Position numbers and translations under genes: made by a program | From: a virus | Virus record (IMG/VR): IMGVR_UViG_3300005527_000084 | Location: 1 to 48,022 of that record | Direction: 5' to 3' (one strand) | Length of the DNA stretch: 48,022 nucleotides | Shown: in pieces, positions 16,197 to 26,100 of the stretch | Layout of the letters: each line of letters opens with the position of its first letter | Numbering within the stretch: position 1 is the first letter of the stretch | The notes under the pieces: generated by a model | The model's input: only the letters and a program-made list of their open reading frames with translations | What the model was told of the DNA's origin: nothing | The model's database searches: none

Positions 16197-16268
16197 TTGA
16201 AGCGAGGGTGACCGAGCTTCAAAAACCAACCAACAAAAACCAACCAACAAAAATAGAAACCAAATAAA
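16197..16268 (+). promoter_or_regulatory. Structured, AC-repeat leader of the DUF932 gene
   Basis: The leader begins with an inverted repeat, TTGAAGC (16197-16203) and GCTTCAA (16216-16222). It continues with two perfect copies of the 14-base unit AAAAACCAACCAAC (16221-16248) and an A-rich tract to ATG 16269. There is no Shine-Dalgarno sequence. Such an unstructured AC-rich stretch probably serves as a translation-enhancing leader; the hairpin could be a protein-binding or stability element. Confidence 0.5.
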
Positions 16269-17114
16269 ATGAACATCCGCATCACACCCGACAGCATCCG
16301 CAACCTCGCTCCTTTGAGCAACGACCAACTCCAAACAATGGCGCCCGCCATCTTCTCTAAGAAAGCTGCGCCTGACGTTAGCGACCGCTACTCGTTTGTG
16401 TCCACCGCTGAGATCCTCCCGGTTCTTCGCGACCACGGCTTCCAACCCGTCGCCGCTGCTCAGCGCGGTAGCCGCAACTTCGGTGTCCACCGCGTTGAAC
16501 TCTTCCACGAGAATCACCTCAAGGGTCTCACTTCTGGCAAGCTTGAAGAAGCTCCTCGCTGGATTCTCAACAACAGCCACGACCGCACGACTCGCCTCAA
16601 CTTGATCGGCGGTTTCTTCCGGTTCGCTTGCTCAAACGGCATGATCGTCGCTTCTGGCGTCACCGCGTCACTGCGTATGCTCCATATCTCGCTGGACGAT
16701 GCGGCTATCCGCACGGCAATTAGCGGCATGTCGCAAATGCTCGACGAGACCATGAGCCGCGTGGCTGACTTCCGTAACCGCAAGCTCAACAAGATCGAGC
16801 AAAACCTCCTGGCCAACTATGCGGCCGAAGTCCGCTACGCCGGTTGGAATTCGGTTCCAGTCGAAGCCAAGGACCTTCTAGCTGTGCGCCGTGACGAGGA
16901 CCGCGGCGAAGATCTGTGGACGGTATTCAACCGTGTCCAAGAAAACAGCACTCGCGGAGGTATCGCGACTCGCAATGGCCGCGTCACCCGCCCGCTCAAG
17001 TCGTTCTACGCCGACGTAACCGTCAATCGGCGCCTTTGGGCCGGCGCTGAAGCCATCTTCGAAGGTGGTGCTTCAGGTATCCAAGCCCTCCGCAAAGAAC
17101 TCGCCAAAAACTAA
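16269..17114 (+). CDS. DUF932 phage/plasmid-like protein
   Basis: A 281-residue protein of the DUF932 (phage/plasmid-like, TIGR03299-related) family. It is recognised by the central NLIGGFFRFACSNGMIV segment followed by a long helical region. Members are common in phages and plasmids near replication and recombination genes; their biochemical role is not established. The gene stands alone, with its own promoter-like element (16154-16188) and a long AC-rich leader, and ends at a strong terminator. Codon choice is strikingly GC-ending (many CGC, CTC, AAC), unlike most of the window, as expected for a highly expressed gene or one of different ancestry. This suggests an abundant early or middle product. 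Confidence 0.85.
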   Translation: MNIRITPDSIRNLAPLSNDQLQTMAPAIFSKKAAPDVSDRYSFVSTAEILPVLRDHGFQPVAAAQRGSRNFGVHRVELFHENHLKGLTSGKLEEAPRWILNNSHDRTTRLNLIGGFFRFACSNGMIVASGVTASLRMLHISLDDAAIRTAISGMSQMLDETMSRVADFRNRKLNKIEQNLLANYAAEVRYAGWNSVPVEAKDLLAVRRDEDRGEDLWTVFNRVQENSTRGGIATRNGRVTRPLKSFYADVTVNRRLWAGAEAIFEGGASGIQALRKELAKN

Positions 17115-17123
17115 TTGGCCAGA

Positions 17124-17159
17124 GGGGTCCGGGGTAAATTCCCCGGGCCCCTATTTTTT
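17124..17159 (+). terminator. Strong intrinsic terminator between convergent blocks
   Basis: GGGGTCCGGGG (17124-17134) pairs with CCCCGGGCCCC (17141-17151) over 11 positions with a single G-T wobble. The six-base loop is TAAATT and the hairpin is followed by TATTTTTT. It ends rightward early/middle transcription 10 bases after the DUF932 stop. In the leftward direction the hairpin lacks a U-tract, so late transcripts may not stop here. Confidence 0.9.
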
Positions 17160-17163
17160 ACGG

Positions 17164-20100
17164 CTAAGATTGCCGTCTAACTTCACGCATCGCATCGCGT
17201 ACCATCTCTTCCCATTCATCTTCGGTTGACGAAGAGCGATAGACACCCCGCCGCCTGAGAAATTCTTCAGCGCGGCGGCGGTCGTTTAACCAGGCGTCGC
17301 GGTTAAAAGAGCCATCGTCATTCGAATACCGAGGATTATACCCTGGCATATAAGATGCTTTAGATAATGGACCTCTGTCTGTATTAGGTAATGCTGTTTC
17401 GGCAAGACCTGGACCATCCTGGTTAATAGGAGGTCCCATTTCTTCGGGCATAAAGTCCGAATCTAGCGAATCGGCATCTTTTTCGAGGTAAAAGTCACCC
17501 AAGTCGACTTTGTCGGTGAAAATCCCGACGGTGGGTACATTACTTTCCCAGGCGATATATCCGTCGAATCCGGCTTGATTTATTAACTTCGCATAAAATT
17601 CGACACTTCCTCCTCCAGAAACCTTGTCTTTTCCAGCTTCAAGTTCTTTGCGAATTTGCTTGTCAGTTCCGGCGACTTTCTTAATGTCTTCTTCGTCCGA
17701 GGGGTCGAAGATATTCTGATTGACTAAATTTCCGGCAAAAACATCGCCTTCGCTTGAGTAATACAAAGCTTGTCCAGGATCCGGCGTGAGATACGTAACC
17801 GGGGTCTGTTCTTCTTCGTATGCCGGATAAAGTGCCGATTTGTCTTTCGATAGAGTCTTTGGAATTTCTCCACTTTTGTTTTTGTCAACGCCATGGTAGA
17901 AAACCCCATCAAGAGAAGTCGGCATATAGGAAATATTCGGCGCTACGGCACTAACCATGGCCTCTCCATCGTTTTCCCACATTCCGTCCATAGTTTCTTC
18001 TTCTTCAAAAAGTTTACGGCGAGTTTTTGCCGCACTTTCACTAACCTGATCCGACACAAGTAAACTAGCGTCATTTCGTTGAGCAATTCTGGCCAACTCT
18101 CTATAAATCTGTTCTCCGTATCCTTTATTCCGATCCTTTTTGTTAACAAAAGTGTGGTTAACCACTATAGAATCAGAATCTTCGAAAAAACTAAATTGTC
18201 CTACTTCTTTTCCTTTTTTATTAAAAACTTTGAAAGCCTTGGGCGTAGAGACTTCATCTCCCATTTCTTCTTCATCCATTTCATCTAACTCGTACTCCTC
18301 GGATATTTCTTTAAAAGTAACTTCTGGCAACTTTGCTTTTCGCTCATCTAACGTGACTTGGCTTAAATCTGGATTAGAAGTCGGCATATAGGAAATGTTC
18401 GGCGGCACTACACTACGCATGCCACCGACTCCTCTTTCAAAAGGCCATAAATCGCGAGGGTCTACGCCTTCTACTCCTTTTGACCAAGACCGTTCGCCTT
18501 TCCTAGGTTTTTCTTCAAATAGTTTATTCCTAACCGCCGCGGCTTCTGGGGAAACCTCCATTGCGTAAAGATATTTCATCCCGGTTTTTTGCGCATATCG
18601 CGCAACTGCCCGGTATAAAGCTTGACCGTATCCGGCACCCCTGTATGGTTTTGCCACGTTCGTGAATTCGACAGCCAAAGATTTAGCATCAAATTCGTGG
18701 CCCACGTAAACATGCGCAAATCCGATAATGCGCTTTTCATCTTCAGGTAAATCCGCGCCTTCGTATTGATCAAGATAAGATTCTCCGTACTTAGTACCGC
18801 GTTTCATCTTTTCTCCTTTTGGTATTGAAATAAAGATAAAAGCTTCACGCGGGCCGTCGTACTTATTTTTTGGAATTCTTTCGGTAATATTTATTTCGTG
18901 TTTTGGCAGATTTTTCTTCGTGCGGTTTAGCGCCGCTTGAGTTGGCATGAAACTCGGAATCCCTTGCGCAACTTTACTGAGTGATTCTCCCTTGCCAAAA
19001 TAGCGGTGGACATTGAGTGGATTTGTATTTTTTACAAGTACTTTGATACCCGACTCGCTAGATCCTAAAGCCTCGGCTTCAATATCGTCGGCCGCAAAAG
19101 TTTCGTTTAATAGTTTTACTAAGGTCGAAGTATCATTCGAATCCACCGCGTTTCTAATCTGACTGGATTTTTCGACATACGAACCGTATTCTTCTGGATT
19201 ACGCCAATTCCTTCTAGCATGAGCCATTAATTTATTCTCGACAGAATCCGGATCTAGCTCAATCGTAAAATCTCGGTCGGCGTAAATTGATGTCTCGACT
19301 CTTTCCGGGGTCGAGTCTTCTCCGTAATCCCGGTAAATTGCGGCTATCGTCACCAGTTTTTTTCCAGGCCGCGCGATAAGCTCGGATTCATTGACATAGC
19401 GACTACTAGCGTTTAGTTCGGAAACGTCAATGGCCACGGAGTCTGAATCCAATACCGTCGACAATACTAAACCGTAGTCTCCTGGAAGACCTTTGCGGTT
19501 TTCTTTTTCGGCTTCAGATTTATTGCGCAGCCATTGCATTGTCGACCCAAACATGTCCATTCCGGTATTGCTTATTTTTGTAGCAAATCTGATGGCGACT
19601 TTAGGATCCGTCGACCAAGACTCGTATGCCGATGAATCGACTTCTAGCGTGTCTCCTACTTTCAACCCTTCGATAAGAGGACCATTTAGCGCAATTCCTC
19701 TGAAAGATTCTACCGGTTCTCCGGTATACGGCGCCGCACCTTCGATACGCCAGAGTTGATTGCTCTGCCGGTTTTCGTTAACATAGTTGCTGATAATCTC
19801 GGCGATTTCTTTAGTATTAAAACTTTTCGGGTCATTAAGAAGTCTAGTAACCGATGAACGCGCGCGTTTTATATCTGCGGCATCCCCATTTTTAACGGAT
19901 CTATTCAATTCCCGCAACCACGAACTAAGTTCTGCACTAGGTAAAGATCTTCCTTGTCGGGGTTTTTGCTCTTGCATGAACACCGAAAATACCGGGTCCG
20001 CGGCAATAGCGGCAAAATCGTTTTCATTACCGGTTTTTACATACCGGGCGACCATATCTTTAAGTCGGTTTCGATCCCGAAATGCAGCGTTTACGCTCTG

Positions 20101-23100
20101 CATGTGCTCCGGCGTTAATCCAACTTCGCTTAAGACCGTCGGCATGAAAGATCCAGCGGGTCCGCCAAAGTCAGAGGATAGCCGCAGGTCTCTATCAACA
20201 TTTCGACTATATGCTCTAACATCCCGGGCATTTGCGATGAGATTAAAGGCCGCCATGAGATCGGAAGCGTTGCTAAACTTAGAAAACAGGAGTTCATCCG
20301 TGTTATGGATGGCGTTATTTAAACGGTCCATGTAGAAAAGCCGCTGATCCCGCGTTTGGGCACTTTCTAAACCTTTCAGAAATTCAGTAACTAGATTCCA
20401 AACATCATTTCGACGACGCATATCACTGCGGTACGTTCCGCGCATCAACTCGTCTAGTTGACTAGCGGACTTGGCGTTCTTCAAAGCTTCCTTTGTGACA
20501 AAAGGATCTACGCGGCCTCGGCGAATATACTTGTTGATTTGATTTTTGACAAGATCCGAAAACACGTTAAGGTAGAGATCTTTGTATTTTTTGATGTACT
20601 CGTTCTGTAGAGACCGGCCATACTCGTTTCCAGGGTCTCCTTCAGTCGAGATATAATACAGATTATAGAGAGTCTTCGGCGTCAATCTAGACTCGGATTT
20701 TTCCCCACTTTCAAGTCCGTATTCTTCGCTAGGCATGAAAGATGCCGGAGGATTTTTAGTTCCGTCTGGTTTCGACCACCGCAAGTATTCTTGGTAAAGT
20801 TCTGGTTCAAAACTTGTAGCTTGTATGATGGAGTTTAAATCCTGCATAGTCGCTAAGTCTAAAGCTTTTTGGAAACTCTCAGCGGATATGCCTTGGAGCA
20901 TATCCCAAGCACTCTCGTGAATATTCAGGATTTCTTCGGCATACGCGGTTCCAAAAGTGTCAATACTTGTTTCTTTAGCCGAATCTCCGAGGGCTGTTTT
21001 TATACGCTTGAAAAGCTTCAATTTCCAAGGGTCTCCTCCGACTTTCAATTTCTCAAATCCCGAAACTCCTGGTGGCCATGCGACACCTTCTTTCCAATAT
21101 TCTAAGATATTTTTCTTGCTACCATACGCGTCGTTAAACGAGAACAAATCGTCCGTGGCAAAACCGCTCTCGCCGTCCTCGGTTTCCATCTGGTAGAGTT
21201 CTTTTTCACCAGTCGGTTCTTGTAAACTTTTATTGGTTTTAGTTTCAACAAGAGGAACCCAAACGCCGCTAGAATTTTTGTATTCCAGCCATTCTGGCGG
21301 AATAGTTTCCAACGCACCCATGTCATCGGTCGAAAGGTAGACTTCGCCATTGTAAGGATCAAACTGAAGTCCCATCTTAACAACTTGGCTGTATTGTCCA
21401 AAGGCATCCAGCAACTTGTTTTTATTGACGCGAAGTATAAAACTTGTTTCTGAATCGAGGTCGTCGTAAACTTGGGTATTTTCTGGAGTATTTCCGAAAT
21501 AAACTCCAGGCCCGGAATAACCGCGTTTAGATGGCAGTATTCCTTTTTCGGTAATTGAAGCTATGACGTCCGGATCATTTGACGTTAAATGGTAGACATA
21601 GGGGTCGGTCGTACCAAAAACAGGTTCATTTGCCGGAGTCGGTGGCTTCTTATTTGAGACAGGTTTAATGCCGGAAGTTAAGGCTTCGTTGGTAACTGCC
21701 TCTATAAATTTATAGAATTTAAATAGTTTGTCGAAATGTATTTGACTAGTTTCGATACCTGATTTTTTAAGTACTTTATCAGCATCAGTTTCAATTTCGC
21801 CGGTATCCGGATTGACAATGGCTTTTAAAACCGGGATAAGGTCGTCCATCGAAAAAGCTCCGCCAAAATACCCGTTACTATCCCAATATTCCGACATGAG
21901 CGTCTTCTTGCTTTTTTCAAACCATGTATTAATTTTAGACTTAGGTGATGTTACCGCTGGAGTTGGGTAATGCGCTGTTGACCATGCTTTTTGGACCCAA
22001 GGATATGCAATTGACGCCCCGGGAGGCGGCGGGATAATTCCGGTTTTTTTCCAAACTTGTTGTAAGTTTTGCGCAACTTCGCCAGTATTCGGATTAATTA
22101 TTGCGTCCAGTATGTCTTGTTTTTCCGCGTCGGAATAGTATCCGGCGTTTTCCGACATCATTGCAGTTTTCCAGTCTTCCGCGGACTCAAATTGGTCGGG
22201 CAATACTCCTTCTAGTATGGGTTTAGGAGTACCGTAGATAGCGTCTAGCGTTTTATTCTCTTCGGCATGCTCTTTGACCGAATTTTTTATAGCCTGATCA
22301 ATAGCCTTGGCTATTTCTGTACCTATTAAAGTATTTTCGAATAAAGTTATTATCTCGCTATGTGGCTTAAATGTACCTCTGCTAATTAGGCTTTTATATT
22401 TTTCAATGGCAGATTTAATTTGAAACTCCGGGACATCATTAGTTATTAAGTTGTCTACGTCGTAAAATTCAAGCCCGAAGTCTTCAAAATTATCGGCGAC
22501 GTATTCATCAAGTGCCGAAGGATCTATTTCTTTCGGCGCACTTGCTTCAGGTTTTGCCTGGGATTTAAGTTTTACGGCTTCTCCAATTGCCGCTTTAATA
22601 AAATCCGCCTGTTGACTATACGGAGCATTTACGCCAGATTTAGTTTGGATAAATGACAAATCCGTAGTCAACTCGCCTGTTTTTTCGTCAACGATAGCTT
22701 CAAGAAGTTTTTGAGCCTGGTCTTGGCTGTAAACAGGTCCGGTATTAGACTTATAGATGTTTTGCGTTTGCAGCGCATCGAGCATCTGCGATTTCCATTT
22801 CTTTTTCCAAGCACTTGCTTCAGGTTTTGCCGGAGATTTAAGTTTTACGCCGGCCTCTAAAGCTCTAAAATTTTCTTTTAGCTTACCTTTAAGTTCTTCG
22901 GCTGTAGTTCCGGAAATTTCGAATAACGTTTCATCCGGATTATATTCTCCGGACTCTTTCATTGATCCTTTTTTGCTAATGGTAAAGGTTTTTACCGGTA
23001 AAGCCGTTCCTTGTTGTCCCGTATTTGTGGCAATATATGTTGCCAATCCATTTGGAGTAGAAACCTGAAATTCAGTTTTTTGACCGACATTTTTTCCGAT

Positions 23101-26100
23101 TAGCGTATCGCCTAGAAAATTTAAATAGTGAGTCGTAAGAAAGGTTTGTTTTTTCTTGATTCCTAAAGAGGCTTTAATAAAATCGGAGTAAAGCAGAGCA
23201 ATTTCGTTGTAGTCTTCAACGGAAGTTGGGACAAGACCTTCGGCTAATGGATCAATTTCGTCAATCGCCGCGCCGCTTTCGTCTACAGCAACTAAAATTG
23301 TGCTGCTATAAGGGTCTCCTTGTGGGTCATATCCGCTACTATTTTCTAGTTTAAAAGAATACTCGCCAACCCGAAACGTATTTTTCTTGCCAGTAACTAA
23401 ATCTTGTGCGCCTTGCAAAATTTCATCATCTGATATTTTTACCCCGGCGTCGGTTTGTTGCGGTTCATCGGAGTTGTTTATCAACTGGGCATTTTCTATG
23501 GCCGACTGTTCTGCTAGGTTTTGATTTTTGACATTCTCAAAAATCTGTTTCATTTCTTTAGACGCAAACACGCCTACGGGTTTTGAACCCATTTTTTCAG
23601 AGATTAGCAATTGCGCTAGTTCGATAAAAGCTTTTGGAGGTTTAACGTCAACAGCGTATTGCGTACCGTCTTCGCGCGTAATGATTTCGCTTTTTTTCGG
23701 AGCATAACTAGTAAGCTTAGATTGCAACCATTTACTCAACTCCGTAGAAAAATCTCTGCCGGATTCTTTTGGCGCGGAAACACCAATTCTCGGATAAATC
23801 GAGTATCCGGGTTTCATCTTTTGGATAAATTCCGTAAGTTCTCCGACCGCTTCGGGTCCAACCTCATCGGTAGCCACTTTCTGGAGGAATTCTTTTGTCG
23901 GGGCTGTTGCATTCCCAAAATCCTTGAGAACCGGAAGGGCCAATTTTTTCAAATCTGAAGAAACTAATGGAAGTAGCTCGCGAGGATTTTTCAAATGGTA
24001 CTTGAAATCCAGCATCTCCATAACCCAGCTATACCCGCCATCTTTCGCGTACCTTTCAATTTTGTTGAAAACGGTATTAGTATTATGCTGTAAGTCGTAA
24101 ACCTTGTCGATGGCAAACGCTATTTTTTCTGGCGTATTGGCATAATGCAACAAAACAAAAGCTTCAGCAATTTGTGCCCATTTTTCTCCGCCATATCCTG
24201 AACTCCACGCTCCTTCGCGGAATACTTTTGCCATTTCTAAAGCCAGATCTTTCCTGCGCGCTTTTGCGAAGTCTTTTCCGCCGTAATTCTCTAATGCCCG
24301 AGTTGTAGCTTGCCAAGATTTTTTGCGAATACTTTCCGAAGTTTTGAATTCTTCCGGTACACCGGGTTTTCGACCTTCATACGGACTTGGAGCGTCATAC
24401 GCGGAAAAGTATTTGATATATTGATTCATGATCGGGCCATAGATGGCCGGATCTTGAGATCTCTTAATTGCGTGCCGTATTTCAGCGGAGAGCGAAAAGA
24501 ATACTTGGTCGAGTAAATGCTCTTTTAAGAAAGTTTGTAGACGGTCTTGCGTGACTTTTACGATAGGACGGTAATCTTCAGATCGAAGGAAACTAATAGC
24601 TTCTGGATTTTCTCCAGAATACTTAGCCAGACTCGTTTCACTGAGACCCGCCAAATTTCCTTGAAATGGAACATCGGAAAACCCAGACAAATAGTTGATA
24701 AGGTAAAAATCTGCCATCAACGTCCTAGGGTCGCTAGGAACCGTATAATTCAAGTTCGGCATGAAGTTGATCTTCATCTTGCCGTAATCGACTGGTAGTT
24801 TTGTAGACGCCGATTCTTGAAAGTGGTTTATGCGGTCAACCCTTGCCGACATAATTAGCCGATCCGGCGAATCTTGTCCTTTTTTGGCTTTGATCTTGGT
24901 CCGCATCGGGTTTAAAGCCTCTGTACCTTTGTCAAACAAGTTGAAGAAGTCATTAACGCGGTGTTTCTTCAATTCGGCTACGGCATCGTCTGCGTCTAAT
25001 CTTTCTCCAACGTACTGATTTGACGAGTTTTTGCCATCGCCTGTCAAACCCGCGTTGTGGTTGTTCAAGACTTTAAGTAGATCTTGCCAAAAGCTAAAAG
25101 TATCGCCATTCCAGAGTGTCAAATTTTCAGGAAATTTTGAAGACCAGACATTCAACTTATCAAACATCCGGCTAACCGAAATTGAAGTGAACAAGAAGTT
25201 TTGCTTTTGGCTGATACGCCAGCTTAAAGGAACAATGTCTCGAACGCGCGGGGCTAGTGAACGCGCTTTTCCTCCGCGGTAGACAGCCTGATAATCAATA
25301 ATTGCCCGAGTTCCATCTTTGCGTTGCAACATGGCATTGCCTTCGGCAATAATTCGTTTCAGTCTAGCCGGAACAAGATTGTTAGGCAAGTTCAGAACGG
25401 CTTGTAACTGCGCAGGACTTAAAACACCAGTTAGAACACCGTTGTTATCCACATCACGCATTTTAGGCATACCATCCTCAGGGGCAGTGATGATAGCGTC
25501 GTAAATAATCTTGCCGCGCTTAGTTGCTCGAGCATTAGCTTCGCGTGGAGAAATTACAACCGGCGTCCCATCCGGATTCCGCCGAATCCTAAAGTCAGTT
25601 TCAACTTTGGATCCATTAGGCAAAGCACTCAAATTTACTGGTTGACCAAGGACAATCTCATTACCGGCTTCGTCCACAATCTTCCCATCTTTCATGTAGT
25701 ATTGGGCGATATATGGATCAAGTCCTACTCCGTCAGGGAGGACAACTTCGGATATTTTATTGCCGGCGTCGTCGTAAGCCGCCAGAACCTGATCTTTAAC
25801 GAACCGATCGTCGGAAATATATTGTTCCTGAAGAGCCGGACTTGACATGACTACAGCCCACGGAATATCTCCGTCATCCCGCACTTTTTCGGTACCATCA
25901 GGATTTAGTCCGTCGGTCTCGAATGTGTACGACCCAATTTCATCGCGTATCAAGCGCGTAACGCGGCGCATTAACGCCGAAGATTCTGGATCGATCTTTG
26001 CTCCTAAAGCCGTAGAAAATTGACCTTGGCTATCGAATATAATTCCTCGACTGCGCAAAGCCTCTTTTAGTTGTTTTAGAGATCCGTTCCGAGTCTTTGC

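Larger units (their letters stand above)
17344..24765 (-). repeat. Eight [F/Y]-M-P inter-domain motifs in the giant protein
   Basis: The tripeptide Phe/Tyr-Met-Pro recurs with Met at residues 1343, 2685, 2882, 3281, 3468, 3622, 3780 and 3814. The codons lie at 24757-24765, 20731-20739, 20140-20148, 18943-18951, 18382-18390, 17920-17928, 17446-17454 and 17344-17352. Six of the eight read Ser-[F/Y]-M-P-[T/S/G]. From residue 2882 on they fall in the gaps between predicted ART and GNAT domains. They may be protease processing sites or conserved linkers. Confidence 0.7.
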
